From CADEEN01 sp963740395 (GTDB lineage Bacteria > Pseudomonadota > Gammaproteobacteria > Burkholderiales > Burkholderiaceae_C), in assembly GCA_963740395.1 (NCBI GenBank), contig CAVUEP010000029.1, positions 1 through 21,274 of the forward strand: DNA of 21,274 bases. Direction: 5' to 3'. The stretch's first letter is position 1; each line of letters starts with the position of its first letter. The position numbers and the translations under genes were made by a program. Below are positions 6,289 to 14,029 of the stretch, in pieces. The notes below the pieces were generated by a model. It made no database searches, had not been told where the DNA came from, and was given only the letters and a program-made list of their open reading frames with translations.

Positions 6289-7224
6289 TCATTGGGTCGG
6301 GTTGCTGCTCAAGGACGTCTCCAGCCCTTCGTCTCGCGTGAAGCGAAAGCGCGACGTGACGACGATCTGGTCGGCCTGGCGCCGCATGTCGGCGCTGAAG
6401 CGGCCAAAGGGACCTGCTGCGCGGACGATCGCGACGGCCCGGCGGTCCAGGGTGCGCGAGCTCGAGGGTCGCACGATGTCGGCCTCGACCACCCGCCCTT
6501 CGGCGTCGACGGTCAGGTTCATCGTCAATTCGCCATAGAGCTTGCGGCCCTGGTGCTCCGGGAAGTCGCGCGTGCCACGCTCCTCGATCTTGCGCCGCAG
6601 TGCGTCGTAGTAAAGCGCGTACTCGGCCTCGCGCGTGGCCGGGCTGATGTAGCGCTTCTTCGGCCGCGCGTTTTCTTCGTTGATGCGTTTCTCGATCTCG
6701 GCCAGGTAGCGCAGCAATTGGCGGCGCCGCTCTTCCTGCGCGCGTTCTTCAGGCGTGCCGGCCTCGCGCGCCGGATCGGGCGGTGGCAGCAGCGCCACCT
6801 CGCGGCGTATCTGTGCCAGCAACTGCTGTTGCTGTTCCTGCAGCTCCTGGATCTGGCGCCGCGAGTCCTCGGTCGCCTCGCCGACCTCGATCGTCGCCGA
6901 TGGCGGCAGCGGCGAGGTGGCGCGGCCGCTCACGGCCTCGCCGCCGCCGGCCAGGTTGGCCTGGGCGATCGCCTGCGCCTGCAACGGCACTTCGTCCGAG
7001 CGCGCATTGACCAGGATCACTTCAAGGGGCGTGTCCTTGAACATCCGATTGAACCGCTCGGGGTCGACGAAGCGCACCGTCAGCAACACGGCATGCACTG
7101 CCAACGAGGCCAGCAGCGCAAGCTGCAAGGTGGTCAATTTGGCCAACCAGCGCCCGCCGCGTGTTTTCGGCTGCAGCTGTTGCAGCGGCGAGAGTCGGCT
7201 GTTGACGTACTGGCGCTGCGCCAT
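6289..7224 (-). CDS. TonB-family periplasmic energy-transducer-like protein
   Basis: This is a 311-residue inner-membrane protein. Cytoplasmic residues 1-27 are followed by one membrane helix (about 28-50, KLTTLQLALLASLAVHAVLL). A periplasmic stretch with a Gln/Glu-rich coiled coil (EDSRRQIQELQEQQQQLLAQ) and a second charged helix follow. The C-terminal TonB-like domain (about 215-300) contains LYGELTMNLTVDAEGRVVEA and a conserved VRAAGPFGRF region. TonB proteins pass proton-motive force from ExbB/ExbD to outer-membrane receptors. No exbBD or receptor gene is nearby and the classical Pro-Glu/Pro-Lys spacer is weak, so the partner is unknown. Placement next to mtgA suggests an envelope role. 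It starts 15 nt after the RNB nuclease stop, probably in the same transcript. Confidence 0.85.
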   Translation of the reverse strand: MAQRQYVNSRLSPLQQLQPKTRGGRWLAKLTTLQLALLASLAVHAVLLTVRFVDPERFNRMFKDTPLEVILVNARSDEVPLQAQAIAQANLAGGGEAVSGRATSPLPPSATIEVGEATEDSRRQIQELQEQQQQLLAQIRREVALLPPPDPAREAGTPEERAQEERRRQLLRYLAEIEKRINEENARPKKRYISPATREAEYALYYDALRRKIEERGTRDFPEHQGRKLYGELTMNLTVDAEGRVVEADIVRPSSSRTLDRRAVAIVRAAGPFGRFSADMRRQADQIVVTSRFRFTRDEGLETSLSSNPTQ

Positions 7225-7239
7225 GCGGCTCTGTCCGTG

Positions 7240-9276
7240 TCAGCTCGGCGTGGTCGCGGCGTCGACCGTGTCAGATGGCTCGCCGAGATCGATGGCCAGC
7301 GCCAGCGGCGCGGCGTCGGCCGCATCGTCGCTGTCCTCGTCGATCTGGCCGTCCGGCGTCGGTTCCGTGTCGAGCCGAGTCAGCAGCGTGGCGTGAATCT
7401 CGAGCGTCAAGGAGTCGGTCCCGGTGATGCGAACGCGCACCTTGGTGCCGCGCGGCAGCGACTCGCAACCCAGCGCCCGGAACACCAGCGGCAAGGACTC
7501 CGCTCGCACAAGCCCGTCCTTCATCACCGTGGCCTCGAGCTCGCTCGCCCCGTTCTGCGCCAGCCATTGCAGCGTCCAGTAGCGCTCGATGTCGCGCTGG
7601 AAGTCGGCGTAGGCGGCATAGGCCGCATCGAAAGCCGAGATGACCGAGAACAGCTGCGCATCGCGCGGTTTGAACGGCGCGGCCAGTGCCGCGGTGTTGC
7701 CGTGGCGCGCGCAGGCCACGATCTGCCACTGGTTGACGAGGTCGACATAGCGGCGCAGTGGCGAGGTGGCCCAGGTGTACTGGCTCACGCCCATGCCGGC
7801 GTGCGGCGCGGGCTTGACGCCCATGCGCACCTTGACGCCGGGCGCCAAGCTGGCCTGGCTGCGGTAGATGCCGGGCACGCCACATTGCGCCAGCCAGGCA
7901 CCCCAGGTGCTGTTGGCCAGAATCATGGTTTCGGCCACGATGAGGTCCAGCGGGGCGCCGCGCTGGCGGGTCGTGATCCGCACCCGCTCATCGCCGACGG
8001 GTTCGTCAGCGCCCGCGCTCTCCAGGCGGAAGTTGTAGTCGGGCCGGTTGAAGGTCTCGGGCTTGCCGCGCACGACTTCGCGGCGCGACTTCAGCTCACG
8101 CGCCAGGCGCCACGCAAAGGCCAACTCGTCGGCAAAGGCGTAGTCGGCGGGCGTGCGGCCCTCCAGCGAGGCCTCGCTGATCACGCTGTCGAGCACATCG
8201 TGGCGCAGGTTGGCGACGATGGATACGCGCTCGAGTCGGGTCTGGCTGTCCAGGACCTCGAGGGTCGTCTCGTCGAAGGTGACATACAGGCTCACGGCAG
8301 GGCAGTCGCGGCCTTCGATCAAGGTGTAGGCCTGCACCATCGCGTCGGGCAGCATGGTCAGCTTCCAGCCTGGCATGTAGACCGTGGACAGGCGTTCGCT
8401 GGCGAGCTTGTCCAGCGCCGAGCCGGGCTCGAAGGCCAGCGCCGGCGCGGCAATGTGCACCCCCAGCACCACCGTCCCGCTACCCAGTCCCTGCACCGAC
8501 AACGCGTCGTCGATCTCGGTGGTGGCCGAGTCGTCGATCGAGAACGCCTGCACGGTCGCGAGCGGCAGCGATTCCTGCACCGACGGCACGTCCAGGTTGG
8601 CCGGGAAGGACGTTCCCCGTGGGAACTGCTCGAAGAGGAAGCGCTGCCAGTGAAACTGGTAGGAGCTGGCGATCGCGTTGGCGGCTTTCAGCAGCTCCAG
8701 CGGCGCGCGCTGCGAACGGCGGGCGGCCTCGACAACGGCCTTGTACTCGGCGGCGTTCTTGTCGGGCTTGAACAGGATCTTGTACAACTGCTCGCGCACC
8801 GGGCCTGGGCAGACGCCCGCCTGCAACGCCTCGGCCCAGGCTTGGATCTGCGCCGCGACTTGCTTCTTGCGCTCGATCCCGAGCAGGGCGGCCTTGACAG
8901 TCTCTTCGGGCGCCTTCTTGAACTGGCCCTTGCCCAGACGCCGGAAGTAATGCGGCGCCTCGAACAATCGGAACAGCGCGGCGGCCTGATGCGCTGCGCC
9001 GGCTTTGGCGCTGAAGTAGTCGCGCGCCAGGTCGGCGAAACCAAATTCGGCCTCGGAGGCGAAGGTCCACGCCAGGTCGAGGTCGATCTCGCTCGACAGG
9101 GCCTGCGCCTGTGCGATCAGCTCCGCTGGTGCAGGCTGCTCGAACTTCAGCAGCAGGTTGGCCGCCTTGACCTTGACGCGCTTGCCCGACTCGAGTTCGA
9201 TCTGCGCCGACGTGTCGGCTTCGGTCATCACGCGGCCGGCGTGGAACTTCCCGGCTTCTTCAAACAGTGCATACAT
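7240..9276 (-). CDS. RNB-domain (RNase II/R family) exoribonuclease
   Basis: This 678-residue protein belongs to the 3'-5' exoribonuclease family that degrades single-stranded RNA in the cytoplasm. A short N-terminal beta domain (1-60) is followed by a helical region. The RNB catalytic domain begins near residue 245 with SIDDSATTEIDDALSV and includes YTWATSPLRRYVDLVNQ (about 500-516), the classic family signature. A short C-terminal S1-like strand region (VRVRITGTDSLTLEIHATLL) and an acidic tail end the protein. In the metal site Asp248, Asp256 and Asp257 are present, but the position usually Asp before the DD pair is Glu254, as I recall for several non-RNase II/R subfamilies. It therefore fits the broader RNB class better than rnb or rnr. 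A hairpin lies between it and the upstream esterase. Confidence 0.92.
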   Translation of the reverse strand: MYALFEEAGKFHAGRVMTEADTSAQIELESGKRVKVKAANLLLKFEQPAPAELIAQAQALSSEIDLDLAWTFASEAEFGFADLARDYFSAKAGAAHQAAALFRLFEAPHYFRRLGKGQFKKAPEETVKAALLGIERKKQVAAQIQAWAEALQAGVCPGPVREQLYKILFKPDKNAAEYKAVVEAARRSQRAPLELLKAANAIASSYQFHWQRFLFEQFPRGTSFPANLDVPSVQESLPLATVQAFSIDDSATTEIDDALSVQGLGSGTVVLGVHIAAPALAFEPGSALDKLASERLSTVYMPGWKLTMLPDAMVQAYTLIEGRDCPAVSLYVTFDETTLEVLDSQTRLERVSIVANLRHDVLDSVISEASLEGRTPADYAFADELAFAWRLARELKSRREVVRGKPETFNRPDYNFRLESAGADEPVGDERVRITTRQRGAPLDLIVAETMILANSTWGAWLAQCGVPGIYRSQASLAPGVKVRMGVKPAPHAGMGVSQYTWATSPLRRYVDLVNQWQIVACARHGNTAALAAPFKPRDAQLFSVISAFDAAYAAYADFQRDIERYWTLQWLAQNGASELEATVMKDGLVRAESLPLVFRALGCESLPRGTKVRVRITGTDSLTLEIHATLLTRLDTEPTPDGQIDEDSDDAADAAPLALAIDLGEPSDTVDAATTPS

Positions 9277-9335
9277 AGGCGAGTGATTGTCACCGACCTC
9301 CAGTTCGCGCTCGGCTCAGGCCCGTCGCCGCGCCG

Positions 9336-9353
9336 CCCCGAGGCGTCTCGGGG
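9336..9353 (-). other. Stem-loop directly after the esterase stop codon
   Basis: CCCCGAG, loop GCGT, CTCGGGG form a perfect 7-bp stem three bases past the yqiA stop. On the transcribed strand no U-run follows, so classical intrinsic termination is doubtful. It may slow decay or processing between yqiA and the nuclease gene. The remaining ~60 bases up to the nuclease ATG hold a GACAAT hexamer and a GGAGG that is too far (about 20 nt) from the ATG for a normal Shine-Dalgarno. Confidence 0.5.
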
Positions 9354-9356
9354 GCT

Positions 9357-9965
9357 TCAGGTTTGCAGGCCGAGAAACGTCAGTACCGCGGGCAGGTGCA
9401 GGTCGAAGTCGGACAGCCCATGGTCACCGTCTTCAAGCAGGCGCAGGGTCGCTCCGGCATAGCGTGCCGTCATCTCGCGCCAGTCGAGCACCTCGTCGCC
9501 CTTGGCGATAACGGCGAAGTAGCGCTCCGCTCGCGTGATCGTGCGCGGTGTCATGACGCGCAGCTGGGTCACGTACTCCGGGCGGAAGTAGAAGTGGTCG
9601 TCGGGGTCATGGTACGAAGTCAGGTCACCGATATGCCCCGCGAGATCGCGCGCCGGGTTGATCGCCGGATTCAGCACCACCGCGGGGCACCCGGTACCCT
9701 CTGCCACGACCGTGGCGTAGAAGCCGCCGAGCGAGCTGCCGACCACGGCCATGTGCTCGATCGGCCATGCCGCAATCAGCTCGGCGACCAGCGCCATCGC
9801 CTCCTTGGGTGAGGGCGGCAGCTGCGGACAGGCCCAATGCACATCGGGGCGATGGGTGCGCATCCACGCGCCCATGGTCTGTGCCTTGGCCGACTTCGGC
9901 GACGATCGAAAGCCGTGCAGGTACAGGACATGCGTCGTGCCCGCTGCGGCGGCTCGCTGGGTCAT
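9357..9965 (-). CDS. YqiA-type alpha/beta-hydrolase esterase
   Basis: This is a 202-residue cytoplasmic alpha/beta hydrolase of the YqiA/UPF0227 type, a family with esterase activity on short acyl esters. The oxyanion strand reads VLYLHGFRSSPKSAKAQTMG, typical of the family. The nucleophile elbow is VVGSSLGGFYATVVAE, with the serine in GxSxGG. NPAINPARDL follows, and the catalytic histidine is in EDGDHGLSDFDLHLPAVLTF near the C-terminus. The ATG overlaps the mpl stop (ATGA), which fixes the start and shows coupling to mpl. An upstream extension of the frame runs into mpl and is not real. The physiological substrate is not known from sequence. Confidence 0.92.
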   Translation of the reverse strand: MTQRAAAAGTTHVLYLHGFRSSPKSAKAQTMGAWMRTHRPDVHWACPQLPPSPKEAMALVAELIAAWPIEHMAVVGSSLGGFYATVVAEGTGCPAVVLNPAINPARDLAGHIGDLTSYHDPDDHFYFRPEYVTQLRVMTPRTITRAERYFAVIAKGDEVLDWREMTARYAGATLRLLEDGDHGLSDFDLHLPAVLTFLGLQT

Positions 9966-11335
9966 CCGAACCGGCCGCGCAGGGCGGCGAGCAGCTTGCC
10001 GTGAATGCCGCCGAAGCCACCGTTGCTCATGCACAGGACATGGTCTCCCGGCTGGGCCGCTGCCACCACCATGGTCACCAGCGCGTCGACGTCGTCGGCC
10101 ACGACCGCCGCGTCACCCAAGGGCGCCAGCACCTCGCGCGCATCCCAGCCGTAGGGGCCCTGCAGGCAGAACGACAGGTCGGCGTCTTCCAGCGCCCAGG
10201 GCAGCTGGGCCTTCATCGCGCCTTGCTTCATGGTGTTCGAGCGCGGCTCGAACACGGCCAGCACGCGTGCCAGGCCGACCTGCTGGCGCAGCCCGTCCAC
10301 CGTGGTGCGCATCGCCGTCGGGTGGTGCGCGAAGTCGTCATACACCGCCACGCCACCGGCCTCGCCGACCCGTTCCATACGCCGCTTGACGTTCCTGAAG
10401 GTCGACAACGCCGCGGCCGCGGCTTGCGGCGCAACGCCCACATGCTCGGCCGCAGCGATGGCCGCCAGCGCGTTGAGCTGGTTGTGTTCGCCTTGCAGGG
10501 TCCACTCGACATGGCCGATGTTGAGGCTGCCGCGCAGCACATCGAAGGCTTGTGGTTCGCCGCGCGAACGCAATGCGCCCGGCTCCTCTCGCAACGCGCC
10601 AAAGCGCACCACCTCGCTCCAGCTGCCGCGGTCGAGCACGCGTTGCAAGGCCTCGTCACGGGCGTTCACGACCAGGCGCCCACTCGAAGGCACCGTGCGC
10701 AGGAGGTGATGGAACTGGGTCTCGATCGCGGCCAGGTCCGGGAAGATGTCGGCATGGTCGTATTCGAGGTTGTTCAGGATCGCCGTGCGCGGTCGGTAGT
10801 GAAGGAATTTGCTGCGTTTGTCGAACAGCGCGGTGTCGTATTCGTCGGCTTCGATGACGAAGTAGCGTCCGCCACCCCGCCGCGCCGACACACCGAAGTT
10901 CAGCGGCACGCCACCCACGAGAAAACCCGGCTCAAGCCCGGCGGCTTCGAGAATCCAAGCCAACATCGAGGTCGTCCCCGTCTTGCCATGCGTGCCCGCC
11001 ACGGCCAGCACATGCTGGTGGCGCAGCACGTTCTCAGCCAGCCATTGCGGGCCGCTGGTGTAGTCGGCTCCGGCGTCGAGGATGGCCTCGAACAGGGGAA
11101 AGTCCTCGGCACGGGCGCGCGAGACGACATTGCCGATCACGAACACATCCGGGTTCAGGGCCATCTGATCGGCGCCGTAGCCTTCGATGAGTTCGATGTC
11201 CAGGCGACGCAACTGGTCGCTCATTGGCGGGTAGACCCTGGCGTCGCAACCGGTCACGCGGTGGCCGGCCTCGCGCGCGATGGCCGCCAGGCCGCCCATG
11301 AAGGTGCCGCAGATGCCCAGGATGTGAAGGTGCAT
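9962..11335 (-). CDS. mpl: UDP-N-acetylmuramate:tripeptide ligase Mpl
   Basis: Mpl attaches the recycled tripeptide L-Ala-gamma-D-Glu-meso-DAP to UDP-N-acetylmuramate in the cytoplasm, feeding recovered murein fragments back into cell-wall synthesis. The 457 residues match the family. The N-terminal nucleotide-binding domain starts MHLHILGICGTFMGGLAAIA, the variant of the Mur-ligase loop typical of Mpl. The ATP loop is VAGTHGKTGTTSMLAWILE. The central domain has ILNNLEYDHADIFPDLAAIE, and the C-terminal domain contains YDDFAHHPTAMRTTV. A coding-strand TAGAAT box lies 9-14 nt before the ATG, so transcription might begin almost at the start codon. No strong Shine-Dalgarno is seen. The stop overlaps yqiA. 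Confidence 0.96.
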   Translation of the reverse strand: MHLHILGICGTFMGGLAAIAREAGHRVTGCDARVYPPMSDQLRRLDIELIEGYGADQMALNPDVFVIGNVVSRARAEDFPLFEAILDAGADYTSGPQWLAENVLRHQHVLAVAGTHGKTGTTSMLAWILEAAGLEPGFLVGGVPLNFGVSARRGGGRYFVIEADEYDTALFDKRSKFLHYRPRTAILNNLEYDHADIFPDLAAIETQFHHLLRTVPSSGRLVVNARDEALQRVLDRGSWSEVVRFGALREEPGALRSRGEPQAFDVLRGSLNIGHVEWTLQGEHNQLNALAAIAAAEHVGVAPQAAAAALSTFRNVKRRMERVGEAGGVAVYDDFAHHPTAMRTTVDGLRQQVGLARVLAVFEPRSNTMKQGAMKAQLPWALEDADLSFCLQGPYGWDAREVLAPLGDAAVVADDVDALVTMVVAAAQPGDHVLCMSNGGFGGIHGKLLAALRGRFG

Positions 11336-11407
11336 GGATTTCGATTCTAGAAGTGGGCATCACGCCTGGGCGCGCCTGAGCCGCCACGCGAAGGCTGACG
11401 CGTCGCC

Positions 11408-12706
11408 TCAGCCGCGCAGGGCGGCCGCCGCCGCCGCCACGGTGGCGTCGATGTCCGCCTGCGTGTGCGCCGCGCTGACGAATCCCGCCTCGTACAGCGC
11501 CGGCGCCAGGTACACGCCACGGTCGAGCATGGCGTGGAAGAAGCGGTTGAAGCGTTCCTTGTCGGTGGCCATCACGACGCCGTAGTTCTGCGGCAGGGCG
11601 TCAGCGAAGAAGAAGCCGAACATGCCGCCCTCGCTGTCGCCGACCAGCGGCACGCCGGCCTGGCGCGCCGCGCCAACCAGGCCTTCGACCAGCGATTGCG
11701 TGCGCGCCGACAGGGCCTCGAAGAAGCCCGGTTTGGCGATCTCGCGCAGCGTGGCCAGGCCGCAGGCGGTGGCCACCGGGTTGCCCGACAGGGTGCCGGC
11801 CTGGTAGACCGGGCCCAGCGGGGCCAGCAGCTTCATCACGTCGCGCGGGCCGCCGAACGCGGCCAGCGGCATGCCGCCGCCGATGACCTTGCCGAACACG
11901 CTCAGGTCAGGGCGGAAACCGGGCAGGGCCTGGGCGTACACGCCTTGCGCGCTGCCCAGTGCGACCCGAAAGCCGGTCATGACTTCATCGAACACCAGCA
12001 GCGCGCCGTACTGGCTGCACAGCTCGCGCAGGCGCTTCATGAACGGCAGACTGGCGCGCACGAAGTTCATGTTGCCGGCAATCGGCTCGATCATCACGCA
12101 GGCGATCTCGTTGCCCTGCGCCGCAAACGTCGCTTCGAGCTGCTCGAGTTGGTTGTACTCGAGCACCAGCGTGTCGCGCACCACTTCGGGCGGCACCCCG
12201 GCGCTGGTCGGGTGGCCGAAGGTGGCCAGGCCCGAGCCGGCCTTGACCAGCAGCGCGTCGGCGTGGCCGTGGTAGCAGCCCTCGAACTTGATCAATTTGG
12301 AGCGCCCGGTGGCGCCGCGCGCCAGGCGCAACGCACTCATGCCCGCCTCGGTGCCGCTGGACACCAGGCGAATCTGTTCGATGCTGGGCACATGGCGCAG
12401 GATTTCCTCGGCCAACTCGATCTCGCGCTCGGTTGGCGCGCCGAATGACAGGCCGTCGCGCGCGGCGCGCTGCACCGCGTCGAGCACCGCCGGATGGCCA
12501 TGGCCCAGGATCATCGGGCCCCAGGAGCCGATGTAGTCGATATAGCGCCGGCCCTCGGCGTCGAACATGTAGGCACCTTGCGCGCGCTCGATGAAGCGTG
12601 GCGTGCCGCCGACGGCGCGGAAGGCGCGCACGGGGGAGTTGACGCCCCCGGGAATCACGCGCTGGGCGCGCTCGAACAGGCCCGCGTTGGTTCGCTCAGT
12701 GGACAC
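11408..12706 (-). CDS. hemL: Glutamate-1-semialdehyde 2,1-aminomutase
   Basis: HemL is a pyridoxal-phosphate enzyme that turns glutamate-1-semialdehyde into 5-aminolevulinate in the C5 route to heme. The 432 residues agree with the family. The start chosen is the GTG that gives VSTERTNAGLFERAQRVIPG: family members begin a few residues before LFxRAQ, and the upstream extension is unlike any HemL. Visible motifs are GGVNSPVRAFRAVGGTP, SSGTEAGMSALRLARGATGR, LLVFDEVMTGFRVALG (the Asp that contacts the cofactor) and the lysine in FGKVIGGGMPLAAFGG. The GTG start overlaps the 3' end of the thiD-like gene by 11 bases, so the two genes are probably cotranscribed and coupled. Confidence 0.95.
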   Translation of the reverse strand: MSTERTNAGLFERAQRVIPGGVNSPVRAFRAVGGTPRFIERAQGAYMFDAEGRRYIDYIGSWGPMILGHGHPAVLDAVQRAARDGLSFGAPTEREIELAEEILRHVPSIEQIRLVSSGTEAGMSALRLARGATGRSKLIKFEGCYHGHADALLVKAGSGLATFGHPTSAGVPPEVVRDTLVLEYNQLEQLEATFAAQGNEIACVMIEPIAGNMNFVRASLPFMKRLRELCSQYGALLVFDEVMTGFRVALGSAQGVYAQALPGFRPDLSVFGKVIGGGMPLAAFGGPRDVMKLLAPLGPVYQAGTLSGNPVATACGLATLREIAKPGFFEALSARTQSLVEGLVGAARQAGVPLVGDSEGGMFGFFFADALPQNYGVVMATDKERFNRFFHAMLDRGVYLAPALYEAGFVSAAHTQADIDATVAAAAAALRG

Positions 12707-13658
12707 GCCGTGGCCCCGCTTCGTTGTCGCCGGCCACCTCGGCGTCTTCGCCGCGCAGGGCGCCCTCATCGCTTTCGCCCGGCGCCCCTTCTTCGCCCGG
12801 CGGCAGGGCCCAGAAGAATCGATCCGGGATCACATTGCCCATGCCTGGCCGAAAACCCGCATCCAGGCTCTGGTCGAGAAACGCCAGCGCCTCACCGACC
12901 GCAGCGGAGAGCTCGCTGCCTGCCGCCAGCAGGGCCGCCAGCGCCGCTGACAGCGTGTCGCCAGCGCCGACGAAGCTGGCCTCGAAGCGCTCGAACTTCT
13001 CGCCCGTGATGGCACCCTGCGGCGAGGCCAGCACGTTGTCGATCCACTGCTCGCTGGTCTTGCCCGGCAGCATCACGCCCGTGACCAGCACGTAGCGTGC
13101 GCCATGCTCGCCCGCGGCCACGGCCAGTTCACGTGCCGAGGGCGGGCGCTCGCTGTCCCACTCGGGCAGCAGGAAGTCGGTCAGGGTCTTGTGGTTGCCG
13201 ACCAGCACCTCGGTGGCCGGCAGCACCAGCTCGCGAAAGGCGTCGAGGTAGGCCAGCAAGTCGTCCTCCTCGATCCAGCCCAGGTTGGGCAGGTAGCTGA
13301 CCAGCGGCACATCCGGGTAGTCCGACAGGACTTCGGCCACCGCGCTGACACCCTCGGCGTTGCCGAGAAAGCCGACTTTCCAGCCGGCGATCGTCACGTC
13401 TTCGAGGATGGTGCGTGCCTGTTCGGCAATCACGTCGACGTCGATCGGGTGTTGGTCGAACAACTCGGCGCTGTCGCGCACGACGATCGATGTGATCACG
13501 GGCAGGCCATGCGCGCCCATCGCGGCGATCGTTGCCACATCGCCCGCGATGCCGCCGGCACCGCTGGCGTCGCTGGCGTTGAAGCTCATGACGCAGGCCG
13601 GCGCGGGCTCTTCGATGCTCGGCGCTTGGGGGTCGGACGGAGGTGTCGGGGCGTTCAT
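12696..13658 (-). CDS. thiD: ThiD-like hydroxymethylpyrimidine/phosphomethylpyrimidine kinase
   Basis: ThiD phosphorylates hydroxymethylpyrimidine and its phosphate for thiamin synthesis and belongs to the ribokinase-like fold. The N-terminal substrate motif reads FNASDASGAGGIAGD, a variant of the usual AGSDPSGGAG. IAAMGAHGLPVITSIVVRDS and the anion-hole segment SFVGAGDTLSAAL with the catalytic Asp follow. An acidic tail (about 291-318) is not part of the core fold. The 320 residues exceed the usual ~265 because of a Pro-rich N-terminal lead and this tail. The motif deviation means substrate identity is less certain than the fold; pyridoxamine-type kinase activity cannot be excluded. The ATG at 13658 faces the divergent promoter region, and the 3' end overlaps hemL. 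Confidence 0.8.
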   Translation of the reverse strand: MNAPTPPSDPQAPSIEEPAPACVMSFNASDASGAGGIAGDVATIAAMGAHGLPVITSIVVRDSAELFDQHPIDVDVIAEQARTILEDVTIAGWKVGFLGNAEGVSAVAEVLSDYPDVPLVSYLPNLGWIEEDDLLAYLDAFRELVLPATEVLVGNHKTLTDFLLPEWDSERPPSARELAVAAGEHGARYVLVTGVMLPGKTSEQWIDNVLASPQGAITGEKFERFEASFVGAGDTLSAALAALLAAGSELSAAVGEALAFLDQSLDAGFRPGMGNVIPDRFFWALPPGEEGAPGESDEGALRGEDAEVAGDNEAGPRRVH

Positions 13659-13803
13659 GGGGCGTCGTCCGGCGCGGTTCGGGGGGGTGGTCAGACCTCC
13701 AGCAGACTGTGAAGAATGTTGCGTATGTGCCTACGCAGACTTGGGTTCTTCAAGTATGCGGTGTCTACAATCTCCCCCCATTGTAGTGATTGACTTGCGA
13801 CCT
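13659..13803. promoter_or_regulatory. Divergent promoter region with palindromic TACAAT boxes
   Basis: This 145-bp gap separates the minus-strand thiD-hemL genes from the plus-strand rubredoxin-pil genes. CTACAAT (13765-13771), a C-rich 8-nt spacer and ATTGTAG (13780-13786) form a perfect 7-bp inverted repeat. Each arm supplies a TACAAT hexamer, close to the sigma-70 -10 consensus, one on each strand. No strong -35 is seen for either. If the plus-strand box is used, transcription starts near 13778. A run of seven G (about 13681-13687) lies just before the thiD start. The promoter role is inferred from position and the hexamers. Confidence 0.45.
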
Positions 13804-13980
13804 GTGAGCCACCAAGCGTGTACCTGGATGTGCCTGATCTGCGGCTGGATTTACGACGAGGCTGAAGGCGACCCGGAGCATGGACTGGCGCCCGGCACCG
13901 CATGGGCCGACGTGCCGATGAACTGGACCTGCCCCGAGTGTGGGGCCCGCAAGGACGACTTTGAGATGGTGCAGATTTGA
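13804..13980 (+). CDS. Rubredoxin
   Basis: This is a small cytoplasmic electron carrier with one iron held by four cysteines. Both knuckles are plain: MCLICGWIYDEAEGDPEHGL near the N-terminus and NWTCPECGARKDDFEMVQI at the end, so CxxC appears twice with the usual spacing. The GTG start gives 58 residues and puts a short lead (VSHQACTW) before the first cysteine motif, as family members have. An ATG at 13828 would begin directly at MCLIC and is less likely. The upstream ATG at 13757 lies before the proposed promoter. No clear Shine-Dalgarno supports either choice. The gene ends 49 nt before pilG with no terminator visible, a linkage I recall from other betaproteobacteria. Its redox partner is unknown. 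Confidence 0.93.
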   Translation: MSHQACTWMCLICGWIYDEAEGDPEHGLAPGTAWADVPMNWTCPECGARKDDFEMVQI

Positions 13981-14029
13981 TTGGATCTGCACTGACACCC
14001 GCAGCGCCGGCTGAACGAGGAGAGGCTGT

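Noticed and set aside
9336..9353. Intrinsic terminator after yqiA
   Set aside because: The stem is good, but no U-tract follows on the transcribed strand; kept only as a stem-loop.
6016..9462. A very long plus-strand open frame (over 1,100 codons) opposite mtgA, the TonB-like gene and the RNB nuclease
   Set aside because: It is low in recognisable folds, rich in Arg, Gly, Gln and Leu, and exactly antisense to three genes with clear family motifs. High GC suppresses stops in this frame.
9767..11350. Plus-strand frame of ~527 codons opposite mpl
   Set aside because: Mpl is unmistakable on the other strand; the antisense translation is compositionally biased and has no motif.
13688..13754. Possible short leader peptide upstream of thiD on the minus strand, ending NILHSLLEV with a GGAGGTC at its end
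   Set aside because: No convincing start codon or ribosome site, and no regulatory codon run or paired terminator hairpins. Probably chance.
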